Shown: positions 49,263 through 59,931 of the stretch, piece by piece
Numbering within the stretch: position 1 is the first letter of the stretch
Layout: each line of letters opens with the position of its first letter
Assembly: GCA_905221605.1 (NCBI GenBank)
Contig: CAJNDS010002823.1
Span: forward strand, 149,501-213,500
Direction: 5' to 3'
Length of the DNA: 64,000 nt
Origin: Symbiodinium natans
Taxonomy: Eukaryota > Sar > Dinophyceae > Suessiales > Symbiodiniaceae
Program-made: the position numbers and the translations under genes
Notes under the pieces: generated by a model
What the model saw: only the letters and a program-made list of their open reading frames with translations
What the model was told of the DNA's origin: nothing
Databases searched by the model: none

Positions 49263-49553
49263 CTGCGCCGCGTGCGATTCGCATCGAGGATTTCGGCGCA
49301 GCAGGGGCAGGGAGCAATACTGTAGAACTGGTAGGTTTTTATGCCTCGGGAGTCAAGAAGTGCAGGTTCACAAGGCTGGGTGGCTGCAAGTAGTCTACCT
49401 CGCAGCAGTTTGTCCAGAAGGACTTTCAAGCGGGGCCACTGCAGTCGTCGACAGGGAAGCACTTCCCTAATTCGGAGGGCCGTCGCAAAGCTGAAATAAT
49501 AGCATTTCTGGTCTAGAGGCGTCGATCCTCTCACCCCCGAATTTGCTAAACCC

Positions 49554-49637
49554 TACCTGGGACACTGTTTACCTACAGCTTTATGGGATATTGAGGGGTA
49601 GTTACTACTAAACTGTAGGTAAATAGAGTCCCAGGTA
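49554..49637. mobile_element. Family-12 element, 84 bp, flanked by AACCC
   Basis: 25-bp ends TACCTGGGAC-CT-TTTACC..ACAG inverted with two mismatches; AACCC directly on both sides, a possible target duplication, though AACCC is frequent here. Confidence 0.82.
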
Positions 49638-50772
49638 AACCCGAAATCCTCTGCCCCAAAACCCTAAACCCTAGACCCCAAACCCTAAACCCTCATCCTC
49701 AACAAATCACCCAAACCAAGCCAAAAGCGCCTGGTGGAGCATGTCTTCGTCGGCGTAGAAGAAGAAGACTTGCGCCAACTTTGCTAAGCTCATGGACACC
49801 TTCAGGCGCTCGGAACTGCGGTTTAGGGTTTAGGGTTTAGGGTTTCGGGTTTAAGGGGAGGCCGTTTTTGGGTTTATAGCTTAGTTTTCTGTTTGCTTCT
49901 GTTTGTTTTGTAGGTCTGTTTGGGTAAGTCTACGTCAAAAACTACGTAAAAAAGCCAATAGCCTTCAAGGAAGTAAGAAAGTATAAATCACAATGTGCAT
50001 GCTACTGCACATCATTCGAATGCACGTTGCCTTACTCATGACTCTTTCAAATCACCCACGAACCTTCGAGCAACACAAGTCGAGGATTCCTAAGTTTCCC
50101 TCTTACCCCCCTCGAAACTACCCCCCGGAGTAGAAGCCCTAAACCCTAAACCCTAAACTCAAGGCCGCCCCCCTACGTTGGGGGCGGCGCCTAAGCCCCT
50201 CGACCTCGACGGAGCCGCGCCCAGCTCCCACAGCTCGGAGGTAGCACCCAGGATGGCTTTCTGGCTCGGCCCTCCCCTGACCCCCCCTTGCCTGGCCCCC
50301 CCTGCCCCCCTCTGACCCCCCCCCTCTGGCCCCCCCCCTGACGCAGCTGAAACCCGTGCTACAACCGAGCCGGGACCTGGCCTCAAACCTTTCCCTTGGC
50401 TGAAAGTGGCCATCGGTGACAGAAAGGTTTTGTTTGAAAGTAAGCGATTGTCCCTACTACAGCAAACCCTAAACCCTAAACCCTAAACCCTAATCCCCAG
50501 AAAGGGTAGCATAGAGGGGGTTAGTAGGGGAACTCATTGAAAAACTGAGCCAGGTTCAACGTTGAAGCCCTGGTCAGGGGACCCGGGTGGCAGAAAAAAA
50601 TGTGTGGGAGTTTGGGGTGTAAGGTTGAATGAGGGTTCAGGGGTTCAGGGGTTCAGGGGTTTAGGGTTTAGGGTTTAGGGTTTAGGGTTTAGGGTTTAGG
50701 GTTTGGGCTTCAGAGGTTCAGGGGGTTGATTTCAGGGTCTAGGGTCAGGCTGCTGATCTCGGGAACAGCGGC

Positions 50773-50819
50773 AAAGGAGCAGTAAGGGTTTCTGGCAACT
50801 TGCTGATAGTCGCGCACCA
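50773..50819 (-). CDS. P4-ATPase exon: VRDYQQVARNPYCSF
   Basis: Acceptor GGTTCAG|TG. Open and G/C-ending; may extend to about 50745 (..AAVPEISSLTLD). Position fits the cytosolic stalk after TM4, but a short exon encoding the usual 'VT.E' is missing before it. I chose the GC donor TTT|GCCGCT because phase 0 is needed for the next exon. Confidence 0.6.
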
Positions 50820-51442
50820 CTGAACCCCGAACCCTCACAATGCTATAATCCTATGCACCTCAAACCCCCTACAGCCCCTTAAATTCCCCTCGTTGGCTAG
50901 GAAGAGCATGGTTGGTGATCAGGGCTTACAAGGGATGGTTTATGGGGTTCAAATTTTACGAAGCTTGGGTCATAAGGGTTCTATACAGGGTTCATAGGGC
51001 TCACGCTTTAGATTTCGGGCAAAATGGGCCGACATCAGGGTTCAGGGTGGATTTGGTGGGTACTGGCTTCTTGGGCCCTAAAGTCTTGGCTTAAGGTTGC
51101 TTTGGGCACCTGAGCCCTCAATCTGCGAAGTTTTTCAGGGCAGGGGCACAGCGGCCTTTTGAGAGACTAGCTAGCAAGTCGACATCTGAATGCGCCCTCT
51201 ACTTGGCAGGCCCCAGCAGAGTGAGGTTGTCCCTAAACCCTAAGCCCTAGGCCCTAAACCCTAAACCCTTGTACCCGCGAATTCCGGCCCCTCAGCCTTT
51301 CCATTCCTCTTGGGCGTGAGGTGGCTGGTGCGCATGCTGGGGAAATGTGTGGCTCACAGTTCAAACTCCAAACCCAGTGCCACCCGTAGCCCCCAACCTA
51401 CTTTTGGGGCCTGAAGAGTTATAATACGGTTTTGGGGTGTTA

Positions 51443-51503
51443 TTCTAGTATAAATCATAGAGGGACCCTTGAGGGAATACTATTAGTAGCTATTCCGACC
51501 CCC
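51443..51503. mobile_element. Family-6 element end (also 5021-5081, 10160-10207, 23845-23951)
   Basis: Four places share AAGGGAATACTACTAGTAAT then TATTCCGACCC with small changes. Only the 23.8-kb copy shows a plausible inverted partner (GGGGCCATAATAA). Confidence 0.6.
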
Positions 51504-51552
51504 ATGCGAAACACTAGTTGAACAGGGTTGGTTTATGGTTCAGCCAAGGAGC

Positions 51553-51605
51553 CAGAAGGGAGATCGGTATAAAGTTGGAGAACAAGATGATGAAGTTGAA
51601 GAATC
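51553..51605 (-). CDS. P4-ATPase exon: TM4, FFNFIILFSNFIPISLL
   Basis: Carries the P4-specific TM4 motif PISL within NFIPISLL, the central substrate-path helix. Acceptor GCCAG|GA; GC donor CTG|GCTCCT. Highly diagnostic. Confidence 0.94.
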
Positions 51606-52038
51606 CTGGCTGCCAGGCTGCGGCACCCTTGTCTCGTACTCTTTGGCGGTTTAGGTTTTAGGGTTTAGGGCTTCTCTTTACCGATTTCGTCGCAGTGTTG
51701 GTTATCTGTGGAACTCTGACTGCGAACCGACCCCCGAACCGCATTCCCAATACAAACGTTGAAGAACTTGGGCTTAGAGGGCAGTGCTCGCTGATCATAA
51801 TGCCAGGCGGGTGAGACATGAAACCCTGACACCTGGAACACAAAATGAACATCGAGGCCCTAGTTTCAGGGCTTTCGCGTTTAGGCCCAAAATCCCAAAC
51901 CCCAGACGCTCAATTCTAAGCCCTCTAAACCCTAAACCCTAAACCCTAAACCCTAAACCCTAAACCCTAAACCCTAAACCCTAAACCCTAAACCCTAAAC
52001 CCTAAACCCTAAACCCTAAGTCTGATTGGTAGCCGAGC

Positions 52039-52088
52039 CGCGGATCAGCAGGACCTCGGCGCTGCTCCAGACTAAGGACACCCCGGCT
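52039..52088 (-). CDS. P4-ATPase exon: AGVSLVWSSAEVLLIRG
   Basis: Acceptor GACTTCAG|A; GC donor CGCG|GCTCGG in phase 1, joining directly to the TM4 exon so that VLLIRG-FFNFIILFSNF reads through. Good G/C-ending codons. Confidence 0.75.
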
Positions 52089-52708
52089 CTGAAGTCAGTA
52101 GCTTGGGTTTAGGGTTTAGGGTTTAGGGTTTAGGGGTTAGGGGTTAGGGTTTAGGGTTTAGGGTTTAGGGTTTAGGGTTTAGGGTTTAGGGTTTAGGGTT
52201 TAGGGTTTAGGGTTTAGGGTTTAGGGTTTAGGGTTTAGGGTTTAGGGTTTAGGGTTTAGGGTTTAGGGTTAGGGTTTAGGGTTTAGGGTTTAGGGTTTAG
52301 GGTTTAGGGTTTAGGGTCAAACAGACCTAGGGTTTGTTGACACTAAACCCCATGCAGAGAATTTATGAAAAATTTAGGGTTGACCTCATCGGTACTTTTC
52401 TCCTAGAGTGTTCTATAGTTATGAGTCATGAGGTACTTTACTACTTCCTTGATGTGTAACCAGGATCCGGAAATAGTTCCAGGAACAGCTGCAAGCTATT
52501 TCCGGGGTAGTGCGGTCCACTATACGGAAAACACAGGCTGACGTCCTATACCGGAAAGCCCAAACACCCTAAACTCACCCTAAACCCTGAACCCTAAACC
52601 CTAAACCAACCCTAAACCCTAAACCCTAAACCCTAAACTCTAACCCTAAACCCTAAACCCTAAACCCTAAACCCTAAACCCTAAACCCTAAACCCTTTGA
52701 CTCAGTTC

Positions 52709-52779
52709 CTGGCTAAGAAGGCCGACTGGGCGTTGCCATTCTCGTCAGTGAGGTTCAGGTACATCTTTTTGAGATTGTC
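52709..52779 (-). CDS. P4-ATPase exon: DNLKKMYLNLTDENGNAQSA..
   Basis: Acceptor CTGCAG|GAC; ends with FLA-R at a GA donor CCAG|GAACTG. The GA donor is supported because phase 2 joins the next exon (AG+A) and gives continuous protein into TM4; reading on would reach a stop two codons later. Confidence 0.7.
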
Positions 52780-52938
52780 CTGCAGAAGGAATTTGGGCTC
52801 TCAAATCGCGTTCAGCGGACAAGTGATCCCAGAATATAGATTCGGAGTACCTTAAACCCTAAACCCTATATAAACCCTGATAGCAGCCCGAGCTCCGGGA
52901 CTGCTAAACACCCTCAAGCTCACTGGCTGCTGCCTTAC

Positions 52939-53066
52939 CACGAGTTCTTGCGCAGATCGCGGGATATCGAATGTGTCCACATCAGCATTCGACTTTCTGT
53001 CACTGCGGGGGTCGCCAACATCGCCATCCAGGGACTCACCTTCGACGCTGGTACCACCAGCATGGG
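52939..53066 (-). CDS. P4-ATPase insertion exon b (AHAGGTSVEGESLDG..)
   Basis: Starts at TAATAG|CCC, the acceptor inside the other terminal repeat of the 71-bp element. Splicing keeps 42 codons open: HAGGTSVEGESLDGDV.., DPRSDRKSNADVDTFD.., PRSAQELV. It ends at a consensus donor GTG|GTAAGG. The competing frame contains a GTGAGT donor 11 codons in, but would not use the element as an intron. Confidence 0.7.
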
Positions 53067-53137
53067 CTATTAGGCCTTATAATCCCTAATTAACTTTATC
53101 AAGGGCCTTAAGGGGTTATAGGGTATACAGTAATAGC
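53067..53137 (-). mobile_element. Family-8 introner-like element acting as an intron
   Basis: On the minus strand the 71 bp begin GCTATTAC and end TAATAG, so the palindromic terminal repeat GGGCTATTA/TAATAGCCC supplies both a GC donor and an AG acceptor. Removing it keeps the flippase frame open across 34 codons upstream and 42 downstream. A relative at 37947-38024 shares the interior TATACCCTATAACCCC and AGGCCCTT. Confidence 0.75.
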
Positions 53138-53241
53138 CCATGTAGGCAACATCCTGACGAGGGGTGGAAAGCTCAGGCGTCCCAGCCTGCTGGGCGTACG
53201 ACGAGATTTTGTGGTCCTGAACGGATGTACTTTCCAGCTGC
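53138..53241 (-). CDS. P4-ATPase insertion exon a (..TPRQDVAYM), upstream of introner
   Basis: Open frame QLESTSVQDHKISSY, then AQQAGTPELSTPRQDVAYM, acceptor GCTCAG|GC. It ends at ATGG|GCTATTA, the GC donor inside the terminal repeat of the 71-bp element 53067-53137. It belongs to a polar insertion between TM3 and TM4 that ordinary flippases lack. Confidence 0.7.
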
Positions 53242-54045
53242 CTGAGCAAACGTCTGTATGCCCAAACTTGCATGGTAGATGGATTTGGGCTTTTGATTCT
53301 GGGTTCCGCGGGATTCGGAGTACCCTAAACCTGAAACCCTAAACCCTAAACCCTAAACCCTAAAAGCAGCCTGCCTTGCCAGAGCTCAGGGACTGAGGCC
53401 AGTGCGGGAGCTCCAGGTATCGGAAGGCCGATTGGTCGTTTTAACGGGTTTTGGGTTTTGGCTCAAAGTCGGGTGCACATAGTAGGGCCCTTAGCCATAG
53501 GTAAGTCATCATTATGGCAACCTGAATTTAGGTAAAAAGCTTCAGCCGTCCCTTCTTCACCCTAAACCCGAATTAAACCACAAATTTTAATCCTTAAACC
53601 CTAAAACCTAAGCCCACTACTCATGAACCTGAACCTGTCAGATGGTTCAAGATCTGAACTACCAGGACAACGACGAAGACTAATTCATGAAAATCCGAGC
53701 CCGTGCCTAGTGCGACTTCCCCCGCCCCATTGTTCAGGGCTTGGGGTGTAGGGTTTGGGGTTTGAAATTCGGGGTTTAGGGTTTGGGGCTAGGGTACCCT
53801 AAACCCTAAACCCTAAATCCTAAATCCTAAGCCCCATAAACCCTAACCCCGACAACCATGCCCTGAATCCCCTCGCAAAAAGTTACCCCAAGATATTCTC
53901 TACCACTTTAGGCCTGAGATTCTTGGCGAGGAGGGTTTAGGGTTTAGGGTTTAGGGTTTAGGGTTTAGGGTTTAGGGTTTAGGGTTTAGGGTTTAGGGTT
54001 TAGGGTTTAGGATTCCTCAACACCCTGAACTTTTCGGGTAATGTG

Positions 54046-54416
54046 GTATCCTGATTAGTGTGGGGGGGCCCCCCCCCCAAACTAAATCCACCCCCGCAAG
54101 AGTGTCTCCAAAAAAAGGGACCCCCCCAAACTAATTTTCGGCCCCGGGCCCCCCCCACCGGCTCCTCTTCATTTCCTCTTCGCTCCTCTTCCCTCTCCTC
54201 TTCCTCTCCCTCTCCTCTTAGGTAATTAAGCTCAGGTAAGCTCAGATGAGCTCAGCTTGCTCTTTTCTTTCATCATATTGTTCTCTTTTTTTCTCTCTTC
54301 CGAAACCCATGCCCGAAAAACTTTACTTTATTGTGGGGAGGCAATCGAATTTTTGTCTCCTGAATAATTTTTGGAAAACTTTTCATTATTGGAGGGGTCC
54401 AGACTAATCAGGATAC
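54046..54416. mobile_element. Family-10 element, 371 bp
   Basis: GTATCCTGATTAGTGTGG and CCAGACTAATCAGGATAC are inverted with one mismatch; the match extends outward to AATGT. Contains C/G runs and a CTCTTC-rich tract. Confidence 0.85.
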
Positions 54417-54457
54417 GACATTAAGGAGTTGGGGACCTATGAGCAAAGAGCGAGCGC

Positions 54458-54512
54458 CTCGCTGGTCTCAAACATCGCGCTGGCAATGGCGGCGATGAGG
54501 CAAAGCACGTTC
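54458..54512 (-). CDS. P4-ATPase exon: TM3 (NVLCLIAAIASAMFETSE)
   Basis: Hydrophobic helix in the position of flippase TM3. Acceptor CTCCCAG|G, GC donor GAG|GCGCTC. Codons are mostly G/C-ending. Confidence 0.8.
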
Positions 54513-54901
54513 CTGGGAGACTGCAGGAGGTTCAGGGTTTTGGGTTTAGGGTTTTGGGTTTAGGGTTTAGGGTTTAGGGTTTAGGGTTTAGGGTTTAGGA
54601 CTTAGGGCTTGGGAGTTCGGGTTTCGGGTTCAGGGTTCTTTACGTCTGTCCCGGAAAGTTCACAGAATTCCCTCAACCCTTAACCCTTAGCCCTGAAAGG
54701 GGAGACACAGTAGATCAGGAGGCGTCACGGACTCAATCCATTTAAATTTAGGACCCAGCTTAGAAATGCCCAAAACATGCCGAAGACCCCTAGAGCTAAG
54801 CCCAAACTCATCACCCTAGGCAGTAAAACCCACCACCCTCCACCCTAAAAACCCACCACCCTCCACCCCCTACATGCCCAAAGGCCTACAACCCTGAAAC
54901 G

Positions 54902-54993
54902 CTCAACGCCCTCAACACCCTCAACACCCTCAACACCCTCAACACCCTCAACACCCTCAACACCCTCAACACCCTCAACACCCTCAACACCCT
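54902..54993. repeat. (CCCTCAACA)n nonamer array
   Basis: About ten near-perfect copies of a 9-bp unit derived in style from CCCTAAACA; a related CCCTAAACA array is at 43049-43130. Confidence 0.9.
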
Positions 54994-55348
54994 ATAAACC
55001 CCGAACACCCTAAAACCCCGAACCCCTTAACCCTAAAACCCCTAAACCCGAAATCCTAAACCCCAAACCACCCTCAGGGCCCGCGGACCTTCACCCTGAA
55101 CCGAGGCCCGGGCTGAATTGCAAAAACAAGAAGCGTCAACCTGGTCGGGGTCTAGGGGTTAAGGGGTTTTGGGGGTTTCGGGGTTTTGGGGTTTAGGGTT
55201 TAGGGTTTAGGATTCAGATTTCGGGTAGAAGGCTTAGGGTTTGGGGTTTAAGCTTCGCGGTTGAGGGGTTTACTGTTGTGTCTTTGCGGGGGGCCGGCAG
55301 GGCTTTCAGCATTCGGGTTTCTCTGGCTTGAAAGAGTCTTTGCTTTAC

Positions 55349-55373
55349 CTTGCTTGGGTCAGCGTGCTTAGGC
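55349..55373 (-). CDS. P4-ATPase micro-exon: LSTLTQA
   Basis: Twenty-five bases between CAAG|GC and a consensus donor AG|GTAAAG. It was chosen because its phases bridge the exons on either side (..GRR-LSTLTQAR-NVLCLI..). Without it the flanking phases do not join. No family motif is visible, so support is positional. Confidence 0.55.
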
Positions 55374-56144
55374 CTTGCAACCCAAACCCTAAACCCTCAA
55401 AAACCCAGAAAGAACCCTGAACCCCATAAACCCTATAGACCCTGTAAACCATGTGAACCCTGTAAACCCTACAAACCCTATGGCCCTGTAAACCCGATGA
55501 ACCCCGTAAACCTTGTAAACCTTCCTTAATAAACGGGGTTCTGAAGTGAAAGCTCATGGGTTTTATAGGTGCACACGGGCATATAAGGGTTCCCCTGTAT
55601 TAAGGACCCATATTAAGGGACCGTGTATAACCACCCTTACTAAACACTAAACCGCCCCAAGCCGAAAATCCTAAACCCTAAACCCTAAACCCCCAACCCT
55701 AAACCCTAAACCCTAAGACAGTGGCGAGGTAAGGGGCTTTGAGAATGAGTTTAGGGTTTAGTGGCAGCTAGGGCTTAATGGGAAAAATGGGGCTTCATGG
55801 GGTTGAGGGATTATAAGGTTTAGGGTTTAGGGTTTCTTGGCATTTCGGGATTATGGCGTTTAGGGCTTTGGGGTGTTTTGGGTCTAGGGCCTATAGGGCT
55901 TACCCCTAGATCACTAAGGCCCTAAGCCATAGACACCCAAACCCCAAACCCTAAACCCCAAACCCTAAACCCCAAACCCTAAACCCTAAACCCCAAACCC
56001 TAAACCCTTAACCCCTTAAGTACAGCCCTGAAACTCGGGAAGCCTTGCACATGGCCACGGGCCGGCGCCTTCCCAGAACCCTAAACCCTAAACCCTAAAC
56101 CCTAAACCCTACACCCTACACCCTAAACCCTAAACCCTAAACGC

Positions 56145-56184
56145 GCCTTCCCACATCCCGCTCCAGGTGTGAGAGCTTGCGGCC
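56145..56184 (-). CDS. P4-ATPase exon: GRKLSHLERDVGR
   Basis: Matches the family 'K.S.LE..VN' segment before TM3. Acceptor CTGCCAG|GGC. The donor is either AGGC|GCGTTT (GC, which fits the next exon's phase) or CGC|GTTTAG, two bases later. A telomere-like array (TTTAGGG on the sense strand) begins at the exon edge, so the repeat itself forms part of the donor. Confidence 0.85.
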
Positions 56185-56698
56185 CTGGCAGATGCAAGGC
56201 CATGAAGGATCCCTGAGGTAACCGAGGGTTTAGGGTTTAGGGTTTAGGGCTAGGGTTGAGGGTATAGGGTGTAGGGTTTGGGTTGAGGGTTTAAGGTATA
56301 GGGTATAGGGTATAGCCCAATCCTTCCAGGGACCTTATCTGTTGGGTACCTATGACCTCTGGTATCCTACCTGCTAGGCCCTTGGATGTTTAGCGTGGAA
56401 ATGAACAGGGTACCTGTTTAGGGGTTAGGGGCTAGGGTTCAGAGTTTTAGGTGCCAGGGTTCAGGGTTGAGGGTCGTGAAGCAGCTAGCATTTTGACTTT
56501 GGGGGCCTGCGGTGGTGCAGGTCTGTGGGTTGGTGCCTTCAGGTAGTCCTTTACATAAAATCTAAACCCCTGAAATCCTAGACGAAAACACAGAGATCCC
56601 CCAACTCTGAAAAAAACTGGAAAAACCCTTCAAGCTCCTTAAGCCCTTCCAGCCCTGTGAACCCCGATCAAGCCCCATAGCTAAGCTCTAGGCGCAAC

Positions 56699-56793
56699 AT
56701 CGGCCTTCTGATTCTTGCTGTTCATCATGATCTTGGTCTCGCTGCCGCTATAGACCACCACGCCCAAGCACCAGGAGATGTTCTTGATCTTGC
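56699..56793 (-). CDS. P4-ATPase exon: KIKNISWCLGVVVYSGSETK..
   Basis: Thirty-one codons with ISWCLGVVVYSG, SETKIMMNS and NQKAD, matching the family GVVVYTG.DTKxMxN block at the end of the actuator domain. Acceptor GGAAG|GC, donor GAT|GTTGCG, phase 0 at the 3' end. Confidence 0.93.
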
Positions 56794-57740
56794 CTTCCAT
56801 CACGGGCTTAGGGTTCAGGGTTTGGGGTTTAAAACTTCGGGTATTTGGAGTGATCCTGGCTTTTAAGTGGCTTCTTATTCTTTGATCTTTCTTTAAGGGC
56901 TCTTTGGGGTGCTTGGGGCTTAGGGGCTTCTAGGGTCTAGGGCGGGTTTAGGGCTCATGGCCCGAGGCTCAGGGATCGATGTGGTCTTCCTCCATCCACT
57001 TCAGGCTTTCGCGGGGGTGTAATGGGCTGCGCGTTTCATAGGGGGCACGAAACCCCCAAGACGCTGCATAACCCTTGCAAAATTCTGGGTTTGTGTGTGG
57101 AGTTCTCTGAGTTATAGTCCCTCTTTGGGCAATTGTCACGATGCGGAGGCTCATGGATTCAGGATACCAGAGAAGGTGCGCGAAGGCAGAGACATGCCCT
57201 GAATCCCTACCCTCACGAAGCCCTAAACTGCTCTGCGCTTAAAATACCCCAAACCAATTCCCGAATTTAGGGCTTGAACATCTTGTAACCAATGTGTCAT
57301 CTTGCTGTAACCCTAAACCCTGAACCCTACTGATGCATTTCCAACTTCTGGGGTCTCAACACGAGATAACCTGATTGCATAGCCTTCAGCGAGCCATACG
57401 CTCGAAGTCTGATATGGGGTGGGTCCTCTACATGCAGGGTTTATGTTTAGGGTTTAGAAGGGTCGCTTGATTGATTTTGTTGCAACCGAACTTGCTTGAT
57501 TCTTGGCTTTCAAAAAAGCTCGAACTAGGGGGGTGCTCCAGATTGGGTGGGATCCTTGACCCGAATCAGGCCGAAACACCCGAAAGCTTGAGGGCTTTGG
57601 GGTTCAGGGTCTAGGGTTAGGGTTTGGGATTTAGGTTTAGGGTTTAGGTTTAGGGTTTAGGGCTTGGGGTTTGGGGGGTTCAGGGTTCACGGTTTGGGAA
57701 CCCCAAGAATACCCAAGCCCGGCAGTGGCAGGCAGGACAC

Positions 57741-57791
57741 ATCCCCGGAGGACGACGTGCTGCTCGTCCAGGGAGACGTTCTGCTCGCCAC
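57741..57791 (-). CDS. P4-ATPase exon: GEQNVSLDEQHVVLRG
   Basis: Encodes ..SLDEQHVVLRG. With the next exon it forms the LRGC..N..W block conserved in flippases. Acceptor CTCCAG|GTGG, donor GTGTCC after GGA-T, so the Cys codon is split T|GC across the intron. Confidence 0.92.
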
Positions 57792-59012
57792 CTGGAGATT
57801 CTAGGGTTAAGGGCGGGGGTTTAGGGTTTAGGGTTTAGGGTTTGGGGTTTGGGGTTTGGGGTTTACGGTTAGGGGGGTTGATGGGGGGCGGGCACCAAGG
57901 GAACCTTAGGGAAGCTTAGGGAGCCTTAGGGAGCAGTGCCGTTAACCTTAAACCCTAAACCCTAAACCCTAAACCCTGAACCCTAAACCCTAAACCCCCT
58001 CCCTTAAGACCCTATAAGGAGAAGAGAAGCTGCTGCTAAACGTCCGAAAACTTCAGGTTGCTGGTCCTACTGAAAAGAGTCTTCGGGTTCAGGGTTCAGG
58101 GTTCAGGGTTCAGGTTTTAGAGTTTAGGGTTTAGGGTTCAGGTTTCAGGGTTCAGGGCTCAGCGTTCAGGGTTCAGGGTTGCGGGCTTAGGGTTTAGGGT
58201 CTAGGGTCTAGGGTTCCTAAGCCCTAACCCCCGAACCCCCAAACCCTTGCGGGCTCAGGCGTGCTCGGGCCCCGCAACACTCAACCCGAAAAGACCCGAC
58301 CGAAACGCTCAAACCCTTGGGAGTAAACCCTGAACTTGCACGGTTTAGGGGTTAGGGTTTAGGGTTTAGGGTTTAAGGTTTAGGGTTTAGGGTTTAGGGT
58401 TGTTGGGGGCAGCCAAAGGTTGCAAACCTCCGTTGGACCCAAACTTCCTAAGTTAGTAAACCCTAAACCCTAAACCCTAAACCCTAAACCCTAAACCCTA
58501 AACCCTAAACCCTAGTCCTAGCTCTGAGATCCCAAGAGTCATTCGGGTTTCGGGCTTAAAAGGTCTTGGGATGCCAAAGTTTGTGCACCCTCTCAATACC
58601 CTCATCGCATAGGCCGCTGAGCTTGCCACCGGCGCTGTTGGCCTTGATGTTCCCGGCCTCAGGGTTTAGGGTTTAGGGTTTAGGATTTAGGGTTTAGGGT
58701 TTAGGGTTTAGGGTTTAGGGTTTAGGGTTTAGGGGCTGGAGGAAGGATAGCGGAGAATAGGGTTTGGCGGTTTAGGCCTTAGGGTTTGGGTCTGAAACCC
58801 AGAAACCCAAGACTCTGAACTAAACTTCCGGGGAGATGTGCAGAAGGTTCAGGGTCGAATGGTCTCCCCAAAAACTTTAGCAGTTCGCCGGCAACCATTA
58901 TGGCCCTGAACTCTACAACCCCAAACCCAAGCAGAACCCAAACCCCCACCCGAAAAGCCTGTTTAGGGTCTAGAAGGTAGGGTGCAGGGTCCCTAAACCG
59001 TAAGGTAGACTA

Positions 59013-59156
59013 ACTAGACCCAAGCGCAACCCAGGAATAAAAAGAGTGTCCTTTGTTTTGGTTTAAAGGGGCTTCTAAGGGAACCTAAACCCTAGCCCTA
59101 AACCCCTAAACCCTAAACCCTAGACAAAAGGGAAGCTAGGGACTACCCTGGGTCCT
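59013..59156. mobile_element. Family-2 element with CCCTAAA array replacing its middle
   Basis: Left arm 59013-59085 (GGAATAAAAAGAGTGTCC.., GGGGCTTCTAAGGGAACC), a short CCCTAAA array at 59086-59123, then the right arm ending CTACCCTGGGTCCTCG. Confidence 0.82.
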
Positions 59157-59379
59157 CGTGAACTCAACAGCCCAGTTGTCAGCTCTGGGTCTGCCAAGTA
59201 GGGGCCTTTTTCTTGAAACGCTCAAAAGGAGCCTGCACTCTCAAATGGGGTTTAGGGTTTAGGGTTAGGGTTTAGGGTTTGGGGTTTGGGATTGAGGATT
59301 TAGGGTTTAGCGTTCGGGGTGTAGGGTTTAGGGTTTAGGAAATCCAAAAGCCTTATACCCACCCTTAGCGTACAAAAAC

Positions 59380-59443
59380 CTGACCGCAGGCAAGCAACGA
59401 ACGTGTAGAGGAATTCGTTTGGCAGCTCGCACTCCTTGCTCGG
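59380..59443 (-). CDS. P4-ATPase exon: PSKECELPNEFLYTFVACLRS
   Basis: Contains CELPNEFLYTF, the family's C-E-x-P-N..LY.F motif. Acceptor GACAG|CCG; donor TCAG|GTTTTTG; ends in phase 1. The phase matches the next exon so that the joined codon is Gly (RSGGEQ). Confidence 0.92.
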
Positions 59444-59841
59444 CTGTCTCTCGGTGTATGGCTTTAGGGTCTGGGGTTTAGGGTTTAGGGTTTAGGGTCT
59501 GGGATGAAGGATTGGGAATTTGGGTATACCAGTTCAGCTATCGTACTGACTGGAGTGTTGGCGTTCGGGGCGGTCCTGGCTTTTTCCCGCCTATTCTTCG
59601 CGCGCGTGGGGCAGAGTAGCACCCGAGGGTTTAGGGTTTAGGGTGTAGGGTATAGGGTATAGGGTTGAGGGTTTGTGGTTTAGGGTTTAGGGTTTATATA
59701 GGGTTTAGGGTTTAGGGCAACTAGTGGACACAATGGGCACGCGCTCTGGAGAAGCTAGACAAAGTTCCCCAGCAAGCTGCGAAGACTAGCAGCTGGACTT
59801 GTTTTGGTTCAGTGGAGTTCATGCGGGAACAGGGTAAAATC

Positions 59842-59931
59842 GGGGTTTACGATGATCGGGGTACCTTAATGGGGTCCTTTTTATAACTTTTGGGGGTCTA
59901 TATTCGGGGTCCCCTATTTTCGCAAACTCCC
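59842..59931. mobile_element. Family-3 element, compact copy
   Basis: GGGGTTTACGATGATCGGGG to CCCCTATTTTCGCAAACTCC; no array inside. Confidence 0.85.

Larger units (their letters stand above)
52840..53400. repeat. Local duplication: ATTCGGAGTACC..AGCAGCC..GGGACTG
   Basis: Segments near 52843-52915 and 53311-53395 share GATTCGGAGTACC, a CCCTAAA stretch, AGCAGCC and GAGCTC-GGGACTG, bracketing the introner-split exon pair. Confidence 0.6.

Noticed and set aside
50159-50413. Gly/Pro-rich minus ORF of 84 codons
   Set aside because: Low-complexity C-run DNA in a flippase intron; no motif.
53630-53690. Plus-strand terminal exon MVQDLNYQDNDED-stop, or minus-strand helix ELVFVVVLVVQIL
   Set aside because: Both strands are open over the same 50 bp, codons are poor on the minus strand, and neither connects in phase to a neighbour.
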